Assembly (NCBI RefSeq): GCF_010119245.1
Contig: NZ_WNKG01000008.1
Coordinates: 248,001 to 312,000 of the forward strand
DNA from: Cyclobacterium salsum
GTDB lineage: Bacteria; Bacteroidota; Bacteroidia; Cytophagales; Cyclobacteriaceae
Direction of reading: 5' to 3'
DNA length: 64,000 nt
The position numbers were made by a program, and so were the translations under genes. This document shows, piece by piece, positions 9,045 to 16,765 of this stretch; position 1 is the stretch's first letter; every line of letters starts with the position of its first letter. The notes under the pieces were generated by a model. The model did no database searches and was not told the origin of the DNA. It worked only from the letters and a program-made list of their open reading frames with translations.

Positions 9045-9274
9045 TTACCATGACTAAACTGGCTATAATGGCTCCTACGGATGCACCTCGCCATCTGTAA
9101 GTTCATCTTCCTTCCGGCGGAGGAGAAATTTATCCCGATGCAACGTAGCAGAATCGGGACCTCCGGCCCACAAATCCTAAACCTTTTGTAGGCAAGCTAT
9201 TTTGAGTTACTGGATACTGCTTCAATATTAAGACTATGGGATTTAGTCCCGGCCCAACGATTGCTTTGGCATTT

Positions 9275-9338
9275 ATTTGTGTCTTATGGATGATACACAA
9301 ATTCCATAGCGTCTCATATAAACGAAAATATGAGATGC
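9275..9338. repeat. Two adjacent inverted repeats, possible operator or mobile-element structure
   Basis: First repeat: ATTTGTGT (9275-9282) pairs with ACACAAAT (9295-9302), eight of eight bases, with a 12-base loop. Second repeat: GCGTCTCATAT (9309-9319) pairs with ATATGAGATGC (9328-9338), ten of eleven bases, with an 8-base loop. A related tgagacacaaaa string follows at about 9361. Such tctcatat/atatgaga palindromes look like operator sites of small HTH-regulated operons, but no gene now follows here. Confidence 0.5.
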
Positions 9339-9610
9339 AAAATACTTAGTAGCTATTTGATGAGACACAAAATCACTACTGGTTGACAGTATCCAATAAT
9401 AGACAAAGAGGGACGTCTCCCCACCCCTTTTTCAATGCAACTGATCAAATTATTTACCTCAACCAATAGTAACTGATAGGAAAAAAACAATGTCTGGCTG
9501 CCGAATCAGACTCAATGATTAAACCCCGGGATCTGAGGATGTCAATTTGTTCGGGAATAGTGCGTCAAATAGGGTCAAAAATTAAAGCAAAACCCCTATA
9601 AAAGCAAAAG

Positions 9611-9651
9611 ACACACCCTGGGACGCTGTTCTTATGGGTAGCGTGGTGTGT
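9611..9651. repeat. Imperfect long hairpin downstream of the 153-residue gene
   Basis: ACACACC (9611-9617) and ACGCT (9623-9627) together pair with AGCGTGGTGTGT (9640-9651), leaving a 5-base bulge and a 12-base loop. It sits about 80 bp past the stop of the minus-strand gene at 9729. It could end that transcript, but no clear T-run follows on that strand. Confidence 0.35.
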
Positions 9652-9728
9652 ACTGTTGATGCAAAGATACAGTTAAATGTACGATTATCAATTTTTTCAC
9701 TAACATTTTAAAACCCTAAAAAAGGGAT

Positions 9729-10190
9729 CTACGCATCATTGTCCGCCGCGAAATCGTCTGTGTATTTTAGGCAGGGGCAATATTCCTTGAAAACGCATTC
9801 CTCCGGAGAACCGGAGCAGTAGTCAAAGGACATAAATCCCTCGCTAACGATAGCGGTTTTTTGATTAAGGGTGTCTACCGTCATGGTATAGGCAATGGAC
9901 AGGGGAAGCGTGTCCGGCAAATCAATACCCAAGTTCCAGGAAAACATCATTTTTTTGAATGCTTCCAGGACTAATGTCATATCCGCTTCCGATAGCTGTT
10001 CGGCAGGAGGAAAATCGAGGGTTTTCAACCCACAGTACTCGCCAAAAGTAGTGGTCGGCTCCTCTGAAAGCCAGCGTTCCATTTCTTCAAATTCCTCCTC
10101 AATGCTTTGAGCAGGCTTTTTTTGCAAGGAATCCCGGTTTCGGTGGGCCTTGGCGATGTCTTCCAGCAAATGGGGGATATAGGGATGCAT
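9729..10190 (-). CDS. Hypothetical acidic protein with a Cys-rich C-terminus
   Basis: A 153-residue soluble protein without signal peptide or membrane segment. The N-terminal half is helical and charged. The C-terminal 35 residues hold four cysteines in the pattern C-x6-C-x5-C-x-C (DYCSGSPEECVFKEYCPCLKY), which could bind a metal ion. I do not recognise the family. The regular amphipathic composition, the ATG at a plausible position and the lack of competing frames support a real gene. It stands alone, with long gaps on both sides. Confidence 0.65.
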   Translation of the reverse strand: MHPYIPHLLEDIAKAHRNRDSLQKKPAQSIEEEFEEMERWLSEEPTTTFGEYCGLKTLDFPPAEQLSEADMTLVLEAFKKMMFSWNLGIDLPDTLPLSIAYTMTVDTLNQKTAIVSEGFMSFDYCSGSPEECVFKEYCPCLKYTDDFAADNDA

Positions 10191-10866
10191 GGTTCAATAT
10201 AAGTAACTATTTTGAATTAGGCATTTCCCCAACAATCGAAATGCTGTGTCAAACAATAGGCTCTATTCATTCAAGGAAAACCATCCCCTTGATAAAATAA
10301 TGGTTGACGAATAACATTTAATGAATTGGTATCCATTTCTCATCTTTTCTGTGATTAGCCTTTACCGCAGCACTTCGCATCTCGGCATTGGTTTACGTTG
10401 TTACTTTTTTGCTATAGGTCAAAAAAGTAACCAAAAAACCCCACCGCTATGCATCTTTTGGCTAAAATCCGGACACCTCCCGCGCATAGGCAAACTCCTC
10501 AGGGTCTTAAGTGTTTTCGTAAAAGGTAACGAATAAATCCAGACCCTTCGTCAAACATGCCTCTGCACTTGCCACGGCACTGCCCGGATTTCTAAACGCC
10601 AAAATCTGCAAGGCGGGAAAATATTTAGTAAACTAAGCTTATTTTATGTTTAATTTAATAGGTCATAATAGGAAAAAAGCAGCTTTTAGGACTCCATGCT
10701 ATTCGCCAGGGAAAGAACCCCTGCTCGCCTAAGCAGTGATCACTTGGTATTTCAAAAATATTCCGAGAGTATCCAGCTACTGATCTTGTCGTACTTTTTT
10801 CCTACCTTAAAGGCTCCAAAAGGGCAATGTGAAAACAAATTCCCCCTCAACCAAAAAAAGACCGCA
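10191..10866. other. Gap with a dispersed-repeat-like inverted repeat
   Basis: No gene is supported in this 676-bp stretch. It includes a perfect 12-bp inverted repeat (10400-10431). The following sequence (about 10432-10620) has the look of a dispersed element I associate with Bacteroidota genomes, where ORF finders call spurious proteins. The promoter of the gene at 10867 should lie in the last 200 bases, but I see no clear element. Confidence 0.4.
10400..10431. repeat. Perfect 12-bp inverted repeat
   Basis: GTTACTTTTTTG (10400-10411) pairs exactly with CAAAAAAGTAAC (10420-10431) across an 8-base loop. The A/T-rich stem followed by ccaaaaaacccc resembles repeats scattered through Bacteroidota genomes. 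Only one copy was seen in this window. Confidence 0.55.
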
Positions 10867-11253
10867 ATGACGACGCTTACACTCGACCTGGTAATCACCA
10901 AAGAAGACAATACCTATAAAGGCAGCCTTACCTACAACGATAATCCCCTGACCCAATCCGCTCCAAGCATTCCGGGGCTGGAAACACAACTAAAAAAACT
11001 GCTCTGGGAATTTGAAAGCCTGGACCCGGATACGGTGGCATTTAACCACTACTATGATTGCCTCAGCTTTTTTAAAGCTTTCGAGGTATTCAAACTGGAA
11101 GAATTGGCAAAGCTGACAAACCTTGACCCCGAAGCCATGAAGGCATTTGCCTCCGGAGCTAACAAACCTTCTCCTGAAGAAGTTGAAAAAATAGAAAAGG
11201 CCCTGCAAGAGCTGGCGGGCAGATTGATGAAAACATCGCTGGTACTTTCCTGA
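10867..11253 (+). CDS. HicB-like antitoxin/HTH protein without a partner toxin
   Basis: I place the start at the ATG at 10867. The frame is open upstream to 10696, but those residues look like non-coding sequence. The 128-residue product begins MTTLTLDLVITKEDNTYKGS, a short beta-rich HicB-like domain. It ends in a lambda-repressor-type HTH (about residues 75-118: LEELAKLTNLDPEAMKAFAS, then KPSPEEVEKIEKALQELAGR). Proteins of this layout act as HicB antitoxins or stand-alone regulators. No HicA-like toxin lies beside it, so it is either an orphan or a regulator of something else. A strong terminator follows at 11425. Confidence 0.65.
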   Translation: MTTLTLDLVITKEDNTYKGSLTYNDNPLTQSAPSIPGLETQLKKLLWEFESLDPDTVAFNHYYDCLSFFKAFEVFKLEELAKLTNLDPEAMKAFASGANKPSPEEVEKIEKALQELAGRLMKTSLVLS

Positions 11254-11424
11254 TGGGGAAAACAGGGCAGACCTTCGGTACTTCCCAGTATTAACTGATG
11301 GGCCAGGGTGCCAACAGTTTTTTTGAAAGAAAATTATCACCCAAGTATGGAAACAACTCTCCTCATTGATGGACCCATTCCTGTTCAAATGCAAGGTTCG
11401 GAATTTGCTCAATCCATAAAACAC

Positions 11425-11455
11425 AAAAGCCCGGACTGGCCGGGCTTTTTTCGTT
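11425..11455 (+). terminator. Rho-independent terminator
   Basis: AAAAGCCCGG (11425-11434) pairs with CCGGGCTTTT (11440-11449), ten of ten bases with a five-base loop, and a T-rich run follows. It ends the transcript of the HicB-like gene about 170 bp downstream of its stop. Confidence 0.85.
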
Positions 11456-11539
11456 TTTTAATTCGTTTCTTGAATCACCAACCAATTTCACTAAACCTCC
11501 ATAGATACTACTTTCCGTAGCCAACAATTATAATCCCAG

Positions 11540-11719
11540 TCAAATCAATCCATAATAATCCAATATCATGACAACTCCCAACACAATAAACGCAAAAGCA
11601 GCCCCATAACCTTTTAAGTCTATAACATCTTTATACTCATGGGAATTTTTTGGTCTTTTCATCAAAATGATAAAAATAATAGAACCTACACATATAGAAG
11701 CTAATCCACCAATCATCAT
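11540..11719 (-). CDS. 59-residue two-helix membrane protein, candidate immunity protein for the RHS protein
   Basis: The ATG at 11719 directly follows the TAA of the RHS gene (TAAATG), so translation is very likely coupled. The 59 residues form two hydrophobic helices (about 3-20 and 39-56) joined by a charged loop (KRPKNSHEYKDVIDLKG). There is no signal peptidase site, which suggests an inner-membrane protein with both ends on the same side. Small membrane proteins coded right after polymorphic RHS toxins often protect the producer from the toxin tip. The gene and the 3' end of the RHS gene are AT-richer than the RHS body, as expected for an exchangeable toxin-immunity cassette. The immunity role is an inference from position and topology only. 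Confidence 0.55.
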   Translation of the reverse strand: MMIGGLASICVGSIIFIILMKRPKNSHEYKDVIDLKGYGAAFAFIVLGVVMILDYYGLI

Positions 11720-14700
11720 TTAATCTTTCTTTTTTTGAAAAGCAGGAACAATAAATTGACTTGTAATCTCTAAGCTAGTACCCTGGACTCCCTGTAGGAC
11801 AACTTCACTTGCTTGATCAATAACACCCCTACTTCCCATTGATTTTATCCCACTGGTAGCACCAGAGCCCACCCCTAATAAAACAGCGTCAGTCGCCGCC
11901 GCTCCATAATTCCCAGTACTTACATTGAGTGAAAAACTAGTGATTCCAGAAATTCCAGAAAACAATTGTCCGACCACAAATAATCCCGCTCCAACCGGCG
12001 GGGCAAAAGGGGCAGCTACCAGTCCGGCCGCGGTAGCCCCGGCTCCCACTTTTCCTGTTGCATCTTCTGTCACTGCAAGAGCGGTAGAAACGAACTCCCT
12101 TCTCCCTCTATAAACAGCATCTTGAACCGGATTAGGAGAGGATACTGTAAATTCGGGTAGACTCCTAATCCCTTCTGTTGTACTTCCATCAGAATTATAG
12201 ACTACGGTATTCCCGGTCTGTTCGTCTACCTTCGTCCCGGATTTCCCCAGATAAGTCTCCCCCGTCCTGGTAGTTGCCTGGGAAGTCGCATTTTCATCCC
12301 AATAAACCTCGTTATCCTCATTGATAACCCAATCAAATTTTCCATCAGGGTCGATCCTGTTCAGCGGGTTGTTCTGCACGAAGTTGTACGGAGAAACCCA
12401 TTCCCTGAGATGGGCCATTGGATCTATGACGCTCCATCGTCCTATAGCCGGATCATAAAACCTCGCCCCGTAATCGTATAAATTCAGGCCATCTTGTAAT
12501 TCCTTCCCATTATACAAATACCGATTCTCCTTCACCCCCTCCCGTTGAAAGCCCAAACCAGTCAACTCCAAACCCCAGGGATCGTAGTGGGTTTCCTGAA
12601 CCACCGGTGAATGAATCGTCTCTACGGTGAAATCGTCGAACCAGACGTGTTCGGAGGTTTCGTTCACCAAAAAGGCTTCCATAAAACCTTCCTTACTAAT
12701 ATACAGTTCTTTTTCCAGTTTTTCATGTCCGTTGGCCGCTTTTTTACTGAGCAGCTCCTTGCCGCTTTTATAAAGTTTTCCCTGCTTATCGTACAAAGCA
12801 TACATCATATAGGCCTCAGGGGCGGCTTTTTGCTGCAGGTCTCTGATCACCAAATCGACCAACTGTAAAATCCCCAAGCCCGTTGGCACCGAATTGGAAA
12901 TGCCTATTTCCCGCAAATCAGTGATCAATCCTTCCCTGATGCCGGCTTTGATAAAATCATCCGGGCGGATACTGGTCTTGCCCGGTGCTTCGTATTTCGC
13001 CTGCACAGACAGCTTGAGTTGGCTGCCCGATTCCACCGCTTGTCTGCGCGAGGGCCCCAACAGCCTTCCACGGCCTGCATTCAGCCAGGCAACCTGTGTT
13101 CCTCCGGGAGTGGTATTGTGCTCCGGACCGAACTGCCTGCTGGCAGCAATTTGACCAAAATCTTCCGCTTCCCTCTTTGAATGTGCCGTTTCCATAGTGG
13201 CAACTACCCTTTCGGTTAGGGGTTTCCGGATCACCTGGCGCACGTTGCCCAGATGGTCCCGAAGAAAAAATTCATAGATGGCCTTTCCCGACTCAAACAC
13301 CACCCTGCCCTCTTCGTGAAGCATGTAGTCCAGCCGGCCATCGATGAACACAAAATCACCGGCATAATGGGTCTCTTTTGTCAGCGTTCCATTTCGGTAG
13401 GAAGCCTGCCGACGCTTGGTTCCTGCGGCATCGTAGGCGTATTTCAGCTTTTGCCCACCCTCAAAGGCAAACTCCTCTGGTAGGTTCAGGTGATTGTACG
13501 ACACAGCCCTGAGGCTTTTGTCCTGGTTGGTCCGTTGGTTACCATTGGCATCATAATCGTATAAACCGTTGGCTTGGTTCGGCTTGAAATCGGAAGATAT
13601 ATATACTTTTTCGGATTGGCTATCCTTTACCCGTGTCAGTTGGTTTCCATATTCGCCGAGCGTCGTATTGCGATCGTATTCGTATTTCAGGTTATCCACC
13701 ACCGCATATTCCTTTTCCGTTCTGGCTCCGCTCCTTCGCAGGCTTTTGATGTTACCATTGGCATCATAGCTGATCTGATCCAGCGTGTAGCGGTTCTTTT
13801 CAGCGGCTGCAGCAGGAACCATATAGTTCGCATGAAGCAGTCTGCCCGGTTTATCGTAGGTATAGGTATACTGCCGGACCATCCCATCCATTCCCGTCCA
13901 GCCGGTGGCGGTAATATTACCATCCCAACGTTTTCCACTCTCTTGGTACTGCAGGCTCTGGGAAAAAAGTCCCGGAGAAGAACTTCCTATTTCCGCTAAC
14001 CAGCCCCGGATAGTGTATCTGTAATCCTGACCAGCATCGGGAATGGCAGGGAAATGCACTCCTGATTTTCTCCCCAGTTCATCGTAGCTATAACTTGCGA
14101 GGGTAATCGTAGCTCCATTATCGATCTGCTGGCTAATACTGGAAAGCAGACCGGCCCGGTTATAGGAATACATCTTCCGTATCGTCATATTAAGCGGCTG
14201 AATCAATTCCGTAAGCGTTTCCGTTACCTGGTCTTCAAAATTGTACCTACTGGAGCGTCTGATGGTTCCCCCCAAAGGATGCTCTTCCAGGGATTGTATC
14301 TCGCGGCCTTTGTCGTCGTAAAAATAGGAGCTGGTATAATACCTGCCGGTTTCCAGGTCTTTGACTTTCATTGCAGTCAGCAATCCAGTGCTGCGGGTAG
14401 AAGGAGAACGAGGGTATCCTGGGGCTTGCCGATATTTTTTTGCGGGAGTATTTTCATAACGATCGTAGTAATACAGCGTAAGAATCTCCCCCTCTTCCAT
14501 CGGAAAAACACTGTTTCCCGATTTTTCTACGGCTCCTATAATTCCTGAAAAATCACTGCCGCTTCCGGCTTTAAAATGTGGGCCAGCCCTAAACACGATA
14601 CTTTCCGAAGCTGGAAAGACCTCCTGCCCGGTATAGTTGGGTGTGAGCAGCTTTTTGCCGGTTTTCCAATTTCCGGTGTCCTGGTCATTTCTTAACGGCT

Positions 14701-16321
14701 CCACAGATGGCTGCCGGTCAAGTTCAAGCTGTATCGCCGAAACACTTCTGCTGTCTGAAACAAGGCCGATTTTCAAAGGCATGTCAAATGCATCGTACCG
14801 TGTATATTGCCATTTGCCATCCTTTCTAAGTTCACCGTCCTGAAATCCCACCTGCCTGTCCAGTCGGTCATACAACAGGTACTCAATGGCTTTTCCGGGA
14901 AGCTTTTTCGCCACCAGGCGCCTCCTACCGTCGTACCGGTAGCTAAAATATTGCGCCTCCGACAAATTTGGGTCTATGGACAATTCCCAGCCTTTGGAAT
15001 GCAGAATCTCAACAGCTTTCGGAGGCATTACCACTCTGAGATCGCCAAAATCATCGAAAACGTAGTACGTGCTTAGCCAGCCGGTGTGCCCTCCCGATTC
15101 GTTGCTGGCAGTAACCTGTGTCTTTTTTAATACCTCCCTGCCTTGGTCATCGGTGAATGTCAGTTCACGAAGATTGTCTTCATTATCGGTGATCTCCACC
15201 CACAGACTGCCCTCCTGCCATTCCCCCCGGAATTCCGGAAGCCCCTTTCCATTTACTTCAAACCGTTTCACATCATCCTCCAGGCTGTTGGATCTTCTGT
15301 GGAATTTTAGTTCATTTCCACTGCCCATCTTCCAGGCATTCCCTGGAGCTGATTTTTTTGCTATTCTATTTAATGGAGAGAATTCATATGCTGTTTCCTG
15401 GTAGCCCCGAGAATCATTGAAGGCTTGCTGGAAATAATCCCCATGCAATGCCTGCACATTTTCCCTGTAAAGCCCTATTTGCTGCCCTGAACTAGGAAAG
15501 GGAAGGAATTCCAACGTCTGCCTGCCTGCTTCATCGTAAGCGAAGGGAGTGATAAGATCCTGGCCCTTAGACGTAGCCTTCACGTTTACCAATTGCTCCT
15601 GTCTGCCAATTCCGTCGTAATAGGTGTTCGTTTGATGGATTGACTCAGGGGAACTTTCCAGTAGGGCACCGACAGATTGTATGGGGTGCCTGGCACGGTA
15701 GCTGCTGATCCGATTCCGGTTTTCTGCCAGTACTTTTACCGTGACCGGAATTTTATCTGTCAGGCAGCCAGTTTTGATGTGCTGATAAGCCAGGTAGTAG
15801 GTCTTGTTTTCGGAAAGCATCGGAGTCAGAAACTGTTTTCTCCCCGACACTTTTCTAGTCTGGTCTGAATCATACCAACGATAAGTAAACCCTTCGGGAG
15901 CCGGGTTAGCAATTAGTCTTGCCCTTCCTTTGCGGACAAGGGTTACTTCCGGTGCTGATGGAGTCGCTTGCGGACAGGGGCGTTGGCTTTTCACTTCTAC
16001 TACCTTACTGTCGTAGAAATAACTCCCAAATTCGCTGTAACCATAAAACACCTCGTAATGGCCTGGTTCGGCAAAGATCAGGCTTAGCCCAGATACGTCC
16101 GATTGCTCACACTGTCCTCCCGAGTGCATCCAGTTATAACTGCCATTTGACAGCGCATTTACCCGCCGATGATTTGTATAAAAAGCGACATTAAAAACGG
16201 CTTCCTCGCCGATCGCTATAGATGCAGGACCGGAGATAGACACTGAGGTAATTTCTTCCTGTCCAAACAAGCGGCCAAATGAAACAAAAAGCACGAGGGA
16301 AAAGTGAAAAAGCGTTTTCAT
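11720..16321 (-). CDS. Large secreted RHS/YD-repeat protein with a C-terminal variable tail
   Basis: A 1533-residue protein with a signal peptide (residues 1-20, ending LFGQ) and an Ig/PKD-like start (ISGPASIAIGEEAVFNVAFY). A DUF6443-like region follows at about residues 210-290 (TYYDGIGRQEQLVNV, AYDEAGRQTLEFLPFPSS). Many YD repeats come next (YDELGRKSG, YDANGNIKSL, YDRNTTLGEYGNQL). The RHS core ends at about residue 1331 with FFLRDHLGNVRQVI, NRYLYNGKELQDGLNLYDYG and PLNRIDPDGKFDW. The remaining 202 residues are the variable tail. They hold a linker (YWDENATSQATT), then a Gly/Ala-rich hydrophobic segment (about 1420-1490) and an end that matches no toxin I know. The shell encloses such a tip. 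The gene overlaps the upstream gene by 4 bp and is followed immediately by a small membrane gene. Confidence 0.85.
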   Translation of the reverse strand: MKTLFHFSLVLFVSFGRLFGQEEITSVSISGPASIAIGEEAVFNVAFYTNHRRVNALSNGSYNWMHSGGQCEQSDVSGLSLIFAEPGHYEVFYGYSEFGSYFYDSKVVEVKSQRPCPQATPSAPEVTLVRKGRARLIANPAPEGFTYRWYDSDQTRKVSGRKQFLTPMLSENKTYYLAYQHIKTGCLTDKIPVTVKVLAENRNRISSYRARHPIQSVGALLESSPESIHQTNTYYDGIGRQEQLVNVKATSKGQDLITPFAYDEAGRQTLEFLPFPSSGQQIGLYRENVQALHGDYFQQAFNDSRGYQETAYEFSPLNRIAKKSAPGNAWKMGSGNELKFHRRSNSLEDDVKRFEVNGKGLPEFRGEWQEGSLWVEITDNEDNLRELTFTDDQGREVLKKTQVTASNESGGHTGWLSTYYVFDDFGDLRVVMPPKAVEILHSKGWELSIDPNLSEAQYFSYRYDGRRRLVAKKLPGKAIEYLLYDRLDRQVGFQDGELRKDGKWQYTRYDAFDMPLKIGLVSDSRSVSAIQLELDRQPSVEPLRNDQDTGNWKTGKKLLTPNYTGQEVFPASESIVFRAGPHFKAGSGSDFSGIIGAVEKSGNSVFPMEEGEILTLYYYDRYENTPAKKYRQAPGYPRSPSTRSTGLLTAMKVKDLETGRYYTSSYFYDDKGREIQSLEEHPLGGTIRRSSRYNFEDQVTETLTELIQPLNMTIRKMYSYNRAGLLSSISQQIDNGATITLASYSYDELGRKSGVHFPAIPDAGQDYRYTIRGWLAEIGSSSPGLFSQSLQYQESGKRWDGNITATGWTGMDGMVRQYTYTYDKPGRLLHANYMVPAAAAEKNRYTLDQISYDANGNIKSLRRSGARTEKEYAVVDNLKYEYDRNTTLGEYGNQLTRVKDSQSEKVYISSDFKPNQANGLYDYDANGNQRTNQDKSLRAVSYNHLNLPEEFAFEGGQKLKYAYDAAGTKRRQASYRNGTLTKETHYAGDFVFIDGRLDYMLHEEGRVVFESGKAIYEFFLRDHLGNVRQVIRKPLTERVVATMETAHSKREAEDFGQIAASRQFGPEHNTTPGGTQVAWLNAGRGRLLGPSRRQAVESGSQLKLSVQAKYEAPGKTSIRPDDFIKAGIREGLITDLREIGISNSVPTGLGILQLVDLVIRDLQQKAAPEAYMMYALYDKQGKLYKSGKELLSKKAANGHEKLEKELYISKEGFMEAFLVNETSEHVWFDDFTVETIHSPVVQETHYDPWGLELTGLGFQREGVKENRYLYNGKELQDGLNLYDYGARFYDPAIGRWSVIDPMAHLREWVSPYNFVQNNPLNRIDPDGKFDWVINEDNEVYWDENATSQATTRTGETYLGKSGTKVDEQTGNTVVYNSDGSTTEGIRSLPEFTVSSPNPVQDAVYRGRREFVSTALAVTEDATGKVGAGATAAGLVAAPFAPPVGAGLFVVGQLFSGISGITSFSLNVSTGNYGAAATDAVLLGVGSGATSGIKSMGSRGVIDQASEVVLQGVQGTSLEITSQFIVPAFQKKKD

Positions 16322-16758
16322 AACCCTTCTCGTTTAAGGTATAGCGTTTGCAACACATTTCCAGTATTTCCCGTGGAAGCCAGTTTTATTACCTCCCCAG
16401 TCTTTGACAGCTTATAAATCCTATCCGGTCCGTTTTCATGGGACATGCGCAAAACAGCATTCTTCGTTTTCCAGGTTCCGCTGAGCATTTGGGATTTACC
16501 ACCCAACAGCCAGTAGGCCTCAAAGTGTCCATCCGGGTAAAAAATGTATTTCCTCGTTTCAAGGGAAGCTAAAAACATTTCCTGAACAGGCGGGGGCATG
16601 GCAGTAAACTTATTTTCCCCTTGCTGTTGAAGTGCCTGTATCTGTAATTCAAGGTCAAGCTCCCAGGCACCTGCCATTGCCGCTTCATTAGCTACTTCTT
16701 GAGCTATAGCGCTAAAAGGAATGCTGACTAAAATAAATAGATATAGTAGTGGTTTCAT
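16318..16758 (-). CDS. Small secreted protein, lipocalin-like, in the RHS operon
   Basis: A 146-residue protein with a signal peptide (MKPLLYLFILVSIPFSAIAQ). The mature part has a helical segment (LQIQALQQQGENKF) and then a beta-rich domain with the pattern ETRKYIFYPDGHFEAYWLLG, GTWKTKNAVLRMS and KTGEVIKLASTG. That pattern recalls the 'lipocalin-like' small domains common in secreted Bacteroidota proteins. It lies 7 bp after the 1061-residue gene and overlaps the RHS gene by 4 bp, so it belongs to the operon. It might act as a chaperone or adaptor for the big proteins, but this is inferred from position. Confidence 0.75.
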   Translation of the reverse strand: MKPLLYLFILVSIPFSAIAQEVANEAAMAGAWELDLELQIQALQQQGENKFTAMPPPVQEMFLASLETRKYIFYPDGHFEAYWLLGGKSQMLSGTWKTKNAVLRMSHENGPDRIYKLSKTGEVIKLASTGNTGNVLQTLYLKREGL

Positions 16759-16765
16759 GGTTTCT

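Larger units (their letters stand above)
9045..9728. other. Long non-coding gap with inverted repeats
   Basis: This stretch has no open frame that I can support. It contains two neighbouring inverted repeats (9275-9338), another hairpin (9611-9651) and a GC-rich patch at 9110-9175. A 9-bp motif, tggatactg, near 9211 returns inverted as cagtatcca near 9387, which could mark the ends of a small non-autonomous element about 190 bp long that encloses both inverted repeats. No transposase is present. Confidence 0.35.

Noticed and set aside
10696-10866. Longer start for the HicB-like gene
   Set aside because: The extra residues look like translated non-coding DNA and the family domain begins at the ATG at 10867.
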